Made by a program: the position numbers and the translations under genes. A stretch of 64,000 nucleotides of DNA from Iris pallida (lineage: Eukaryota; Streptophyta; Magnoliopsida; Asparagales; Iridaceae): the NCBI GenBank assembly GCA_029216955.1, contig JANAVB010015600.1, positions 35,168,346 to 35,232,345 of the forward strand, read 5' to 3'. The notes under the pieces were generated by a model. That model was not told the origin of the DNA. It made no database searches and worked only from the letters and a program-made list of their open reading frames with translations. Of this stretch, positions 8,721-19,953 are shown in pieces; position 1 is the first letter of the stretch; every line of letters starts with the position of its first letter.

Positions 8721-11717
8721 AAAGAAGGATACGTCTCCTTCGGAAACAACTTGAGAGGTGATATAATAGGTAATGGTACTGTAGGTATTTCTCCTTATCC
8801 AATAATAAAGGATGTTTGTCTAGTAACTGAATTGAAACATAACCTATTGAGCATAAGTCATTTGGCAGATAATGGTTATGGTATCAATTTTGTGAAAGAT
8901 AAATGTACCATATATGATATGTCATCTGGTGATCTCGTATATAAAGGGATTAGAGAAGACAACATTTATGTTTTCTTTTTGGAGAATACTAATAATGCAG
9001 GAAGATGCCTAGTAGCCAATCAAGATGAAAGCTGGCTATGGCACATGAGACTAGGACATGCAAACATGGATACTATCTCACGTCTGAATACAAAGAAGTT
9101 AGTAAAAGGACTCCCTGAAATTTCATTCAAGAGAGATATGGTATGTGCTGACTGTGAAAAGAACAAAGCACATAGGTCTACTTTTAAATCCATCAACGCT
9201 GTAAGTACTTCGAGACCTTTGCAGTTAATTTATATGGATTTATTTGGTCCTAGTAGAGTCGCTAGTCTTGGCGGTAAGCTCTATGCTTTTGTTATTGTTG
9301 ATGATTTCTCTCGATTTACTTGGGTTTACTTTTTATCAAACAAAAGTGATGCTATTTTTGAATTTCAGATATTTTGCAAAAAGGTACAAAACGAAAAAGG
9401 CTTCATGATTACTCGTATCCGAAGTGATCATGGTGGCGAATTCAAAAATTCTGATTTCAAAAAGTTTTGTGATGATAGTGGATATTACCACGAATTTTCT
9501 TGTCCTAGAACTCCCCAACAGAATGGTGTTGTGGAGCGGAAGAACCGTACTCTAAGCAAAATGGCTAGAGTCATGCTGAATCAGTATAATCTTCCTAAAT
9601 ACTTTTGGACAGAAGCTGTTAATACAGCCTGTCATGTTTTAAATAGGGTGTTAATTCGACCAATCTCGAAGAAAACACCATATGAGCTTTGGTTTGGAAG
9701 AATTCCAAACATTTCTTATTTTAAAGTTTTTGGTTGTCGCTGTTTTATCCTGAACACCAAGGATAACTTGGAAAAGTTCGACTCCAAAGCAGATGACGGG
9801 ATATTTCTCGGATATGCTGCTAAGAGTAAGGGATATAGAATTTTTAATAAAAGATCTATGATTGTTGAAGAAAGTATTAATGTTACCTTTGATGAGTTGA
9901 ATAGTCACAGATCTAGCGACAGTGATGATGAAGATGCACCTAAAAAGACTAAGAAGAGTTCTGAGAAAGATCCTACCCAAGAGGCAAGAACTGATAAAAG
10001 TTCCAAAGATGCAGGAACTGAGAAGAGCCTAGTGAAAGGTATGGCCCAAAGATTTGAATCATTGAGATTCAAGCCAGATCATCCAGAAACTCTCATTATA
10101 GGTGATGTATCCAAAGGTGTAAGTACACGTTCATCTCTTAAAAATTCTGATATAGTAGCAAATGTAGCATTTATTTCACAAATAGAACCTAAGAACGTAG
10201 AAGATGCTTTTTCTGATGAGTTTTGGATTTCTGCCATGCAAGAGGAACTTAATCAATTTGAGAGAAACCAAGTTCGGGAACTTGTTCCTAAACCAATTGG
10301 TCAATCGATAATTGGTACCAAATGGGTGTTCCGAAATAAACTCAGTGAAGATGGACAAGTTCTACGCAACAAAGCATGTCTAGTTGCACAAGGTTATAAT
10401 CAAAAAGAAGAAATTGATTATGATGAGACCTATGCTCCTGTTGCTAGACTAGAAGCCATCCGCATGTTTTGCGCATTTGCATGTTTTAATAATTTTAAAC
10501 TTTTTCAAATGGACGTGAAAAGCGCATTTTTAAATGGATTTTTGAAAGAAGAGATTTTTGTGAAGCAACCCCCTGGTTTTGAAGATTTTCAAAAACCTGA
10601 TCACGTCTTCAAGCTTAAGAAAGCACTTTATGGACTCAAACAAGCACCTCGTGCTTGGTATGAATGCCTAAGTGCCTTCTTACTTGATAATGGATTTTTG
10701 AAAGGAAAGATTGATACTACTTTATTTATAAAATCCATGAATGATGATATACTTCTAGTGCAAATCTATGTAGATGACATTATATTTGGTTCTACTAATG
10801 AACAACTCTGTCAAGATTTTGCCAAGTGTATGCAGAGTGAGTTTGAGATGAGTATGATGGGAGAGCTGAACTTCTTCCTAGGACTGCAAATCAAACAACA
10901 CTCGAACGAAACATTCATCAACCAAGCTAAGTACACGAAGGACATACTTAAAAAGTATGACTTCGAGAATGTAAAGCCAATCGGGACTCCTATGGCTACA
11001 TCTACAAAGCTTGATGCTGATGAAAGTGGCAAACCTGTTGATCAGCGTAAGTATCGAGGTATGATTGGTAGTTTATTATATTTAACTGCTAGTCGCCCTG
11101 ATATTATGTTTAGCGTTTGTATATGTGCACGTGATCAGGCAAACCCTAAGGAATCACATCTTAGTGCCGTTAAGCGTATCTTCCGATACCTTAAAGGAAC
11201 TTCTACAGTTGGCTTATGGTATCCCAAAACCAAATCATTTGACCTTATAGGTTACTCGGATGCAGATTTTGCTGGATGCAAAGTGGACCGTAAAAGTACC
11301 AGTGGCACATGTCATTTCTTAGGAAAGGCCTTAGTCTCTTGGTTTAGCAAGAAACAAAATTCAGTAGCATTATCAACAACTGAGGCTGAGTATATCGCCG
11401 CAGGACGTTGTTGTGCTCAGATTTTATGGATGAAGCAAACCTTAGAGGACTACAATCTGCACTACACAAATGTTCCTATTTACTGTGACAACACTAGTGC
11501 AATAAATCTGACTAAGAACCCTGTTTGTCATTCACGAACAAAGCACATAGAAATTAGACATCATTTTTTTCGTGATCATCAACAACACGGGGATATTTGC
11601 CTAGAATTTATTGACACTGATTATCAACTAGAAGATATATTCACTAAACCATTGGCTGAAGACCGTTTTAACATTTTGAGGCGTGAGCTCGGCATTCTTG
11701 AATTCTCGGACTCATAA
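8679..11717 (+). CDS. pol: Sirevirus Pol: integrase, reverse transcriptase, RNase H
   Basis: A frame of 1012 codons, counted from the Met inside the protease motif (not a true start). Order: GAG-pre-integrase zinc region with LWHMRLGHAN (about 120) and CADC (about 157); integrase core with catalytic D187, D250 and E286 (context TPQQNGVVERKNR); copia-type RT with YVDD at 697-700; RNase H with YSDADFAG, ALSTTEAEYIAA and the H-rich end TKHIEIRHHFFRDH. No stop or shift lies within these domains, so integrase, RT and RNase H look intact. Together they copy the RNA into DNA and insert it. The frame ends 21 nt before a long non-coding spacer. Confidence 0.95.
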   Translation: MTGDASLFATLSMKKEGYVSFGNNLRGDIIGNGTVGISPYPIIKDVCLVTELKHNLLSISHLADNGYGINFVKDKCTIYDMSSGDLVYKGIREDNIYVFFLENTNNAGRCLVANQDESWLWHMRLGHANMDTISRLNTKKLVKGLPEISFKRDMVCADCEKNKAHRSTFKSINAVSTSRPLQLIYMDLFGPSRVASLGGKLYAFVIVDDFSRFTWVYFLSNKSDAIFEFQIFCKKVQNEKGFMITRIRSDHGGEFKNSDFKKFCDDSGYYHEFSCPRTPQQNGVVERKNRTLSKMARVMLNQYNLPKYFWTEAVNTACHVLNRVLIRPISKKTPYELWFGRIPNISYFKVFGCRCFILNTKDNLEKFDSKADDGIFLGYAAKSKGYRIFNKRSMIVEESINVTFDELNSHRSSDSDDEDAPKKTKKSSEKDPTQEARTDKSSKDAGTEKSLVKGMAQRFESLRFKPDHPETLIIGDVSKGVSTRSSLKNSDIVANVAFISQIEPKNVEDAFSDEFWISAMQEELNQFERNQVRELVPKPIGQSIIGTKWVFRNKLSEDGQVLRNKACLVAQGYNQKEEIDYDETYAPVARLEAIRMFCAFACFNNFKLFQMDVKSAFLNGFLKEEIFVKQPPGFEDFQKPDHVFKLKKALYGLKQAPRAWYECLSAFLLDNGFLKGKIDTTLFIKSMNDDILLVQIYVDDIIFGSTNEQLCQDFAKCMQSEFEMSMMGELNFFLGLQIKQHSNETFINQAKYTKDILKKYDFENVKPIGTPMATSTKLDADESGKPVDQRKYRGMIGSLLYLTASRPDIMFSVCICARDQANPKESHLSAVKRIFRYLKGTSTVGLWYPKTKSFDLIGYSDADFAGCKVDRKSTSGTCHFLGKALVSWFSKKQNSVALSTTEAEYIAAGRCCAQILWMKQTLEDYNLHYTNVPIYCDNTSAINLTKNPVCHSRTKHIEIRHHFFRDHQQHGDICLEFIDTDYQLEDIFTKPLAEDRFNILRRELGILEFSDS

Positions 11718-11979
11718 TGCATATGGTAATTAAAATTGAATTTATGACTTGATATTTTATTTAACGAAAATTATTTTTGGGTACAAACTTAAAAAGGGTG
11801 TGTCTGTCACCACGGCTACGGTCGAAGCGAAGCGGTATTTAAGAGTTCCCCGGTGAACCTCCGTTAGCTGGGACAACCCCTACAGTTAACTTAGAAATAA
11901 TAATCGTTATTTAAAGCAGTCAATGTTATTAAATTTAACTTTTAAACTTACCAGCCTGCACTGTTTATCTCGGGAATGC

Positions 11980-12095
11980 AAGTGGCCGAACTCGGCCCGA
12001 ACTCTGACCGAGTTCGGACCGAATTCGGACCGAGTTCGGTCGGCGCTGTGGTAACTTCCAGAACCGAACAGCCGGCCCTAGTGCCTATATATTCC
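11980..12095 (+). promoter_or_regulatory. Internal promoter-like cluster before the third Sirevirus ORF
   Basis: Five or six copies of GAGTTCGG/CCGAACTC (11987-12040) are followed by 'gcctatatattcc' (about 12084-12095). This is the same order of motifs as in the LTR promoter. It lies 165 nt before the ATG of the third ORF, which suggests a separate transcript. Positions 11718-11979 are otherwise non-coding. Confidence 0.5.
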
Positions 12096-12257
12096 AACTT
12101 TCCTTCCACTTTTTCTTCACAACAAAACGTGGAAAGCCTTCCTCCTCTACTAGAAGCCTCTCCTCCTCCATCTTAGCAAGGGTTTGACGAGTTCCAGTGG
12201 GCGGTCATCTTCCTTCTCCTTCCTTTTTCTTCGAAGGTATTTTCTTTCCATCTCCTC

Positions 12258-13457
12258 ATGGCCCCCAAACGTCAAAGAGGAAACTCTTCTCAAGGTGCTT
12301 CCTCTTCCTCTGACTATACCCCTGCTAGTCTCTTTAGTCCAGCACGACCTAGAGATCCCGAAGAGTACGATGCTACTTTGTTTTCCGACAAAGACTTCTC
12401 GGATCTCTGGTTCGATTCTTTCTCTAGTCGTCGTATTTGCTCTGGAGCCTTCGTTAATTTTACCACTTTCTTTGAATATGCTCAAATTTTTGACCATCCT
12501 GGATACCGCGATTTCTTCGAGGTCCAAGAGAGTATTTATGACAATGCAGTCCGTATGTTTTACTGCAATCTGCAGTTAAAACCAAACAACAATTTCTATT
12601 CTTGCATTGCTAGACAAGAATTAGAATTCAGCGCCACCGACATCAGTGAATACTTTCATATTCCTGATCTTGGTGATGCATTAGTTGACATCTACCACAT
12701 TCAGTTCCCTGCTGATGTCACTCTGGCTTCCTTTAGGGAATTAATTTGTCATCCTAACCCTCCTCCCCGGAGAATTTTTGCCAAACATCTGAACCAAACA
12801 TTTTATGTGCTTCATCGTATGATATTTTCTGCTCTTCTTCCGAAGAAAGGCTCTACTGATGAAGTTACCTTTTTGGAACTATCAGCTCTATATCACATCT
12901 ACTTTGGCATCCCTTTCTCCGTTCCCAAAACTATGATGTCCTGGATGCTTAACTGCAAAAATGCAGGTAGGAATCTAGTATATCCTATGCACCTTGCTTC
13001 TATATTTTGACGTTTCGAGATTGATCTTGAGACGTGTGCCATCTCCTCTCCACCTATTGAGCTGACTCGTTCTCATCGATATCCTGCACCTCCTGGAGCT
13101 GCTCCTGCTCCAGCTGCTGCTGCTGAGGTCCCTCCAGCTGATGCTCATCCTGCTCCGGCCCCAGCCCCAGGATTCGATCCGACTTTCTACCAGCGCTTCG
13201 ATGATTTTGTTGCAGTCTCTACGCAACATCATCAGGACTCAGAGTTTCGGCACATTTCTCAGGCCCAGGTGCTGAGAAATAGTATTGCTGACCTCCACTA
13301 TAGCCTGGCTCAGGATCCAGTCCATCCGGTCATCATCCTTCCTCACCCTGCTTTTTCGGGTCCTCGATTTACTGATGAGGTTACCTTTCAGTATTTCAAC
13401 CCGACTACAGCATACTTCCCTCATGATCCTCCCGGTGCGGACGACCCCACGATGTGA
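12258..13457 (+). pseudogene. Sirevirus third ORF (env-position), plant transposon-protein-like, one premature stop
   Basis: The frame runs 399 codons plus a stop (TGA 13455-13457) and is broken only by a TGA at 13008-13010, after codon 250. Residues about 25-250 resemble the 'putative plant transposon protein' domain found in many plant transposon ORFs: an aromatic FYCNL-type motif near residue 100, and a C-terminal block around LNQTFYVLHRMIFSALLP (178-195) followed by a Leu/Tyr-rich helix. Beyond the stop comes a Pro/Ala-rich linker and a short acidic tail. In Sireviruses this position holds an env-like or other extra ORF. I see no signal peptide or clear membrane anchor here, so an envelope role is not supported. 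The stop is a C-to-T type change (CGA to TGA would do). Confidence 0.65.
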
Positions 13458-13708
13458 CGTAGATTCAGCCATGGGATAGTGGATATTGATTTGATTAGTT
13501 GATGTAGTTGATGTAGTAGTTTTTATTTCATGTCTAAACTATTTAGTTAGACATTATCAGTTGTATTTTTTTTTGATTTCTAGTGGAAACTTCTATGTTA
13601 CTTCAGTTTATTATGAGCTAGTATTGTTTCCTTATATGTCTTTGCTGTGATTATTTCTTTTTGCTTCACTTTGTCTTGTGTTTGTCTATTGTTGGATTCA
13701 TGATTTAC

Positions 13709-13889
13709 GGGGGAGCCTATTTATTTTACTACATGACAAAGGGGGAGAAAAAGAGTATACCAAAGCAAACAAAAACAAAAACAAATCCAAACTTCTCAAA
13801 TTTTTTCAGGTACTTTGTATTTTGTTCTATTTGATATAAATATATTTTGGTATAGACTCAAGTTTGTCAATTATCAAAATGGGGGAGAT
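13709..13889 (+). other. Multiplied polypurine tracts upstream of the Sirevirus 3' LTR
   Basis: GGGGGAG occurs at 13709-13715, 13741-13747 and 13881-13887. The last abuts the 3' LTR and is the functional plus-strand primer. Repeated PPTs here are a known Sirevirus mark. Positions 13458-13708 hold only AT-rich 3' UTR. Confidence 0.8.
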
Positions 13890-14978
13890 TGTTGGCCCAT
13901 TCTATGGTCACACCCGATTTCGATAATTAACACACACTTTAGTCAATACACAAAATATAGAAAATGCTGCTAATCATTTCAGGATTCATGAAATCATATT
14001 CAACGGACGATGTACCGCATCAATCAAAATGTCAACATCATCAAAACTTCTGAAGACTCATTTCTCATTTTATTCTGTATTTTATATTTTATTGAGTCTA
14101 GGATTTATTCTGTAAAATCAATTATGGTAATACTGGCTTAGGGTTAAAATTGTCCTCATTTCAAAAGCCTACTTTTACCATTCGTATTTTCGTTTACAAA
14201 TATTTCAAAAAAACATATTTCGAAAATAGTATTTCAAAATGATTTTACAAATAACCAAAAACAATTTAAAAACTGTTTTTGCAAAAGATTTTCAAAGATC
14301 TCCTGACAGAACTCGCAACCGAGTTCGGCCCGAGTTCGGTCCGAACTCTGCCCAAGTTCGGTCAAAAGTTATTCAAACTTTTGTTGCCTCCAAATCAGCG
14401 AGCAACGTCTCTTTGCGAGATATTTGCACCCGAACTCTGCCCGAGTTCTGCCCGAGTTCGGTTGGAGAAAACACCTATAAATAGAGAAGAACTTTTCATT
14501 TCAAATCATCAATTCATTCTTCATCTTCTCTTCTCTACTACTCAAGTGTTTTCAAACGATCTATGATTTTCAAATCTCACCTACACATCTCTTAGCCAAA
14601 AGCCAGTACTATCAGAGTTGATTTAGAGTCTTTTGGTTACTCAAGAGTTGTAAAGAGGTCGTTCCAAGTTTCAACAACTTTTCCTATTGTGGAGCTGGTC
14701 GTGCGCTCGTCACCAAGCACGGTGTTGTAAGAGACTGCAAGCTCTCAGTTAAAGCTTGTGCCATAGTGGATTAACATCGAGCAAGAGTACTCGAGACTGG
14801 ATTAGTCCTCTCAGAGGGATACCAGTATACATCGCTGTGTCAACTGAGTTTGAATTCTCTATCTCTATTTACTGTCTCTTACATATCTGCCATAGTTTAA
14901 TTTTTAATTGGTGATTATATTCCGCTGCACACACGCACTATATTCACCCCCCTTCTAGAGGTGCTCAACGATTCTACA
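13890..14978 (+). repeat. Sirevirus 3' LTR (1089 bp)
   Basis: It is a near-identical copy of 5627-6760 with a single copy of the 44-bp unit. TATAAAT is at 14476-14482. The LTR is followed by the duplication gtagt at 14979-14983. Confidence 0.95.
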
Positions 14979-15681
14979 GTAGTTTGAGCTTGGACTGGTT
15001 TTAGGTTAATATTTTTTGTTAAATATTATTGTTAATTAGTGTCAACTATATCCTTTAGTAAATATTGTAATGAAAATGTATATGGAATAATTAATTGATA
15101 TTATCTATTCTGGGATTAAGTGGTTGCTAGTAATTACATTCTAGCTGTTATTTAGATAAATATCTAAAAATATTTAATAAAGTTTTTCATATCTAAAAAT
15201 ATTGCTAGTGTATATTTAATAAAGTTTTCCTTACTGATTAGATGGTTGGTGTATATATAATTTATTGGTATTATTTTTAGTAGCTAGCAATATCTTCTAA
15301 ATTACTAATAAAATGATTTAATAAAGTTTTCCATATCTAAAAATATTGCAAGCAGTACTTAGAATACTATTTAGATAAATATCTAATATCTATATAGTTT
15401 ATCTTGCAAGTAATCTTCTGAAAATATTATTTTGCTAAAACATAGTTAAAATATTTACTAGTATTTATTAAAGCTATGATATATAAATAGTTTCTAAAAA
15501 TATTGCTAGCTAGTATAAAAACATGTAGTTAACTCAGATTATATTATAGTTAGCAATTTTATGGTTAGTTAGTAATTTAGCTAGATAGCCATTTAGCTAA
15601 TTGTCATGACTTCAACCCTAACAACTTGTACCAATTCTAGGTGGTCAAATTTACGCTCTACTCTCGTTCTTCCAGATCAAG

Positions 15682-16184
15682 GCAAGTACACCGACTCGAT
15701 CTCTTTACTCTATATTTTTTTTCTTTCCTCATGTTCTCATATTGACACGTTGTACACACGATTGTTCATTGTTCATAGTTCATCGTTCATTGTTCAATGT
15801 TCTTTACTTGTACATTGGGGTGGGAAAATACTACAGATATGTGACCAATCCTATTTTAGCTAGGCATTGACTAATAGCTTAGGTCTCACATCGTGCACGT
15901 GGGACTCTAAGCCGTACCATTATTCATGTGCTCTTATATCCTGTACTACCCCAGCCGGTCACATACTCTGATAGTTATTTCAAATGCATGTTACAATGAT
16001 AGTATAGTTCATTGTTCTGGATCTGGTACTATAGTTTCATCGTTATTCATGTACCACCGTTTCATGTTCCGGTTCTTGTACCATAGTTCATATTGTAGAT
16101 CTTTTTCATGTAATTTAGTTTTACTTTGTTTAGTACTTCTTGTTGGGGTTGTACTTTGCTCTTTCCTGACAGTATATGTTGCAG
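15682..16184 (+). other. Candidate GC-AG intron in solo LTR-B
   Basis: The donor AG|GCAAGT at 15681/15682 matches the plant GC-donor consensus exactly. The acceptor is ttgcag at 16184, with CTGAC about 15 nt upstream. The preceding candidate exon is 41 nt (15641-15681) after 'caattctag'. The position in the LTR corresponds to the candidate introns in LTR-A, LARD-1 and LARD-2, though the sequence is much more diverged. The following frame ends at a TAG at about 16252. Confidence 0.45.
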
Positions 16185-16573
16185 GTTTACTTGATAATGT
16201 TGTATCTCCTTCATGGGCCAGAGCCCGAAGCCAGGATAGAGATGCCTCAGGATAGACTTATAATTTCAGAGTTATAGTTAGATCCTTCTTATATCGTTTA
16301 GAGATTGTCATGTACTTTGTATTCAGGTTTCAGGATTGTATATTTTATTCAGGTTACCGGATTTGTCTCCGGCATTATCTTTTCTCTAATTGTATTTAAA
16401 ATATTTGTGGATTGTGGTGATATCAGGAACGTGTATAGCAGCTATGTTGTTTTATGTACCTTGTATCTTGGAGTTTTCCTTAGATTGTACAGCTTAATGC
16501 GTTGTGTCTTCCAACGTAGGCTGGGTGTATCCGAATCGTGTCCGATTATTCGAGAGCGGGTCGTGACACCATC

Positions 16574-17137
16574 CACACACAAGGTTCGTATTTATGGCTG
16601 AGGGTGATGAGGCGGACAATATTAGCAAAACGCCTGACCAGCTGAAACGCATTGAAGCTCTCGAGACGAGCCTAGATACGTTAAGTGCCACAATAAAGTC
16701 TCTCTCTTCTCTCATGCTGGAGATCAAGGGGACTTTGGTACCCACTGCCTCCACACCTGCGCCTGGTCCAGCAACCAATGATGGATCCAGCAAATTGCCC
16801 GCCGTCCATCAGGTAGGACCATCGTTGTCTACTCCATCGACTACAGGCCCGGCAATGTCAACCGAGATACAGCAGGCCATCAAGGAACTGTCTGCTTGCT
16901 ACGATGCCAAAGAGAAGCAAGCAACACTCCGGAAGATGGGGATTCGGCAGCCATATCCTGCCGAATGGGACAATGTAGTTTATCTCCCAAGTATAATTCG
17001 CAGACGCTCACACCCTACGAGGGGAAGGAGTCTTCCCAACGATACTTGAGGTACTTTGCCTCAGTGACAGGGCACTTGCCGAAGGACGACGCCCTCCTTA
17101 CCAACATCTTCATAAGAGCTCCGCAGGGGGTAGCTTA
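16574..17137 (+). pseudogene. Tat element gag, N-terminal segment (frameshifted)
   Basis: It begins after the ccatc duplication of solo LTR-B. From the ATG at 16594 the frame encodes a Thr/Ser/Pro-rich N-terminus with a short coiled coil (LKRIEALETSLDTLSATI). A frameshift at about 16960-17030 moves the reading to the frame that ends at 17137 with a retrotransposon gag-domain start (HLPKDDALLTNIF). LARD-1 interrupts it at 17138, and the same frame resumes after 38238 (the split codon is a Tyr within the duplicated gctta). Lineage assignment rests on the downstream dual RNase H. Confidence 0.75.
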
Positions 17138-17705
17138 TGTAACACCCAGTTTCTGAAATGAGGGTATTTTTGAAATTTTGTATTTATAAATATTATTTAT
17201 TTGTATTTAAATCACATTATGATTTTTGGTGACGTTTAAATCAATTTAAAACTGTTTTAAGTCATGGCTTATGATTTTGATGCCTTACTAGTGTAACTTG
17301 AGAGACTGTCTGACCTAGAGCCTGACCATGTTATTAGGATAATTTATTATTACTTTTGAGCATGAGGGTATTTTGGTCATTTGGCCTCTTTGAATTATTT
17401 CATGATTTATTGCACTTGTGATTGTTGATTTTGACTTTTGACTAGCTTTGACTTAAGGAACTGTCCTAGATTTTGACTTTGACTTGGTGACCTAGTTAAA
17501 ATGGTATGGACCCTAGTTTAACTTAAGTCAACTCAAGTTAGGACACTTAGGATCAAGTTTGAAATAGGAGGTTTGGTGTATTGGTCCATAGACTTGAGAC
17601 TTAGAAATGGGTTCCATGACAAGTGCAATTAGGCCCATAGCCATTAGACTAAGCCCTAACCCTATTTTTTCACTTTTTAACCAGCCACTAGGGCTCCCCC
17701 TTCCC

Positions 17706-17713
17706 TATAAATA
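17706..17713 (+). promoter_or_regulatory. LARD-1 LTR TATA box
   Basis: TATAAATA in 'ttccctataaataatc', conserved in the right LTR at 25130-25137. The transcript start would fall near 17735-17745, leaving more than 5 kb of LTR downstream of it, an unusually long R-U5. Confidence 0.55.
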
Positions 17714-19953
17714 ATCTCTTCCTTGTTCTAGCCTCTTTTATTATTATTTTCAAGCTTTGAAGAAAGAGGTAAAGAGCCATTCCCCAACTTTTTTATTTCA
17801 ACTCCTTTTTAACCCTAGTCTTTTGCATTAGGACCTAATCATTGTTTATTTACTGTTGGTGGAGAGTAATCCCAAATTTTGAGCAATTTGGGGATCCGAG
17901 CTAGCAAGGAGGAACACTTCTTTTGGGAGCTTTTCTTGATAATTGCATCTATAGGTAAAACCCCTTAAATTGTATTTTAATTTTGTTTTCTTTGCATTTA
18001 GGGCTAGATCTAGGAGTCCCCTAGCTGTACCTCGAATTTGGGTGGATTTTGTGTCCGTTTGTTGTCCGTATCGGACACGTATCAACGTATGTACATAGGT
18101 GTTCGACGAAATATCTCTTAGAACTTTTCGTTCTTGGTTTTTAAAACAAAATATATATTTGGGTAGCTAATAATGTGTAGATCAAGAATGTATATGACTG
18201 AGCACGAATTGGGTTGGTTTTCGTGTCCAAATTTGGACACGAATGCGTGCATGAGACACCGCACGGGGCTCGTGCGGCTGCCCTGCTGTTCGGTGTCCTA
18301 GCGGACACGAAACGGCGACTCAGGTCGTGATTTTTGGTGGACACTTGCGGGCAAACACTGACAGCACGCACACAAAATTTGAGGAGAAACCATCGAGTGG
18401 ATTGTGAGCAATCTCACTTGCACTGGATCACACAACACAGCACACGCACGTATTTTTCTCTCTGATACGCACTAATACGCACGATAAGACACGGCTAGGA
18501 CTCAAGACAGACACATGTACAGCTAGACCTAGACCCACCCTAACTATGGACACGCACACAAGACCTGGTGTGTTGTGTGTCGTATCCTTTTGAAGTCAAC
18601 ACCCCAGCACGACACTGTCACACCGTTTCCTAATATTGTGTTTGTTTGAGCTTGGACACGTCTTAGACCTCACTTTGGACACTCCCTGGACACACTTACA
18701 CCACTTATGGTTCACATACACATGCACACCTTCCTGACACGTGTATTAGTTTAGGGTTGCATGTTAGTTGATCGGCATCTTCCTGTTGTTTCCTATTTTT
18801 ATATTGAGAATTGATATTCTATTGGGTTTCAGTTTTGGTTCAAATTGGGTTTTGGGGTTTTGAAATTACTAATTAATGATAATTTGATAGTGTGTAGACA
18901 TGTGTTTATGTGAATCATTGGGATATTGATTTGGGTTAAATGAGAAAAATTGAAATGTGTTCATTCTTTCCAGTCACTGAAACACCCACACACATTCACT
19001 ATTTTTTTGAATTCCTGAGAACAGGTACACTGTTCACACACATCACATATGAGAACTGTAACCTGGGATTTCTGATACTTGAACCTGAAGGTTCAGGTTT
19101 AAGTTTTGATGTTTAATTTGCCATGGATGATTCATACAGGTGTAGTACATTATTTAAGTATTGGGTTATGCTTGATTGATGGAAATTGGGTGATAGGATT
19201 TGATTTGGGTTCGAAATTGTGTTGGGGTGGGATATGTGAACTGTCATTGCCTTGTTGTTTTACTGAATAACTAAAAGCCTGAGCCACATTGACACAACAC
19301 CTGAACGCACACATTAGACACTCTTACACACCTATATACATCTGAGGATTTACCTATTTGTTAGGGTTCAGGTTGATAAGGGATGTTGGGTTTTCAATTC
19401 CTGGAAACTGTCAATTCCTGAGAATCCTGAGAACCTATATGATAACTGTCATGTTAATTCACTCACATCTTATTGACTAACTGGCACACACAACACTGAT
19501 TTGATTCACACACTGGACTTGAGTGACACCTCTTTTCAGCCCTACATCATGGTGTGTTCAGTCCAAATTTTCTTGTATTTTAAGTCATCATTTTTTAGTC
19601 CTTGATATTTGTATCAGTTAGATGGGAGTTAGTTTTCTGTTAAGTTTTTATTAGAGGTTAAGTGGGCAGGGGTTGGCAGCAGCAGGCATGTTTGCAGCTG
19701 CCTGGCTTGCATTGCAGTAGTAGCAGCAGGCAATGCTTGCCATGCCTTGGCTTAGCAGGGCAGTAGCAGCAGGTTGCCATGTTCAGTCCCTTAGCTAGGT
19801 TGTCCTGCATATGGAGTTCAGCCCTATCATGCCAATTGTTCATACCCATGATCAACCTTTCCTTCATGTTCAGTCATGAACACGTGATCCTTGAATGAGA
19901 TTCAGTCCTTGTATATGCTGACCTGCCCCCTACAAATCCTAGGTTCACACTTA

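Larger units (their letters stand above)
5627..14978 (+). mobile_element. Complete Sirevirus-type Ty1/copia retrotransposon
   Basis: LTRs begin TGTTGG and end TCTACA, and the 5-bp duplication gtagt flanks the element (5622-5626 and 14979-14983). Order: 5' LTR, PBS, gag, pol (integrase before RT, the copia order), internal promoter-like cluster, third ORF, repeated polypurine tracts, 3' LTR. The 9.35 kb length, long gag with coiled coil and two zinc knuckles, extra 3' ORF and multiplied GGGGGAG tracts are Sirevirus traits. The two LTRs differ by roughly two dozen substitutions by eye (about 2%), which points to a fairly recent insertion. It lies inside solo LTR-B. As it stands it cannot be autonomous: the protease motif is damaged and the pol frame carries a stop upstream of it. 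Confidence 0.93.
3543..16568 (+). mobile_element. Solo LTR-B, split by the Sirevirus
   Basis: The LTR starts TGTAACCCCAC at 3543 and ends GGTCGTGACA at 16568. The target duplication ccatc is at 3538-3542 and 16569-16573. After removing the Sirevirus (5627-14978 plus one gtagt) the LTR is about 3.67 kb. It has no second LTR and no internal region, so it is a solo LTR left by LTR-LTR recombination. The termini and tail resemble the Tekay/Del-like LARD LTRs in this window. A possible TATA (ctatttaata) lies near 3948, followed by a candidate first exon ending CA|GTAAGT at 4332/4333. The AT-rich stretch 14984-15600 holds nothing I recognise. Confidence 0.85.

Noticed and set aside
12150..12579. 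Open frames overlapping the third Sirevirus ORF on both strands
   Set aside because: The frame at 12258 has the domain-like pattern and stays open past its single stop; the others are shadows.
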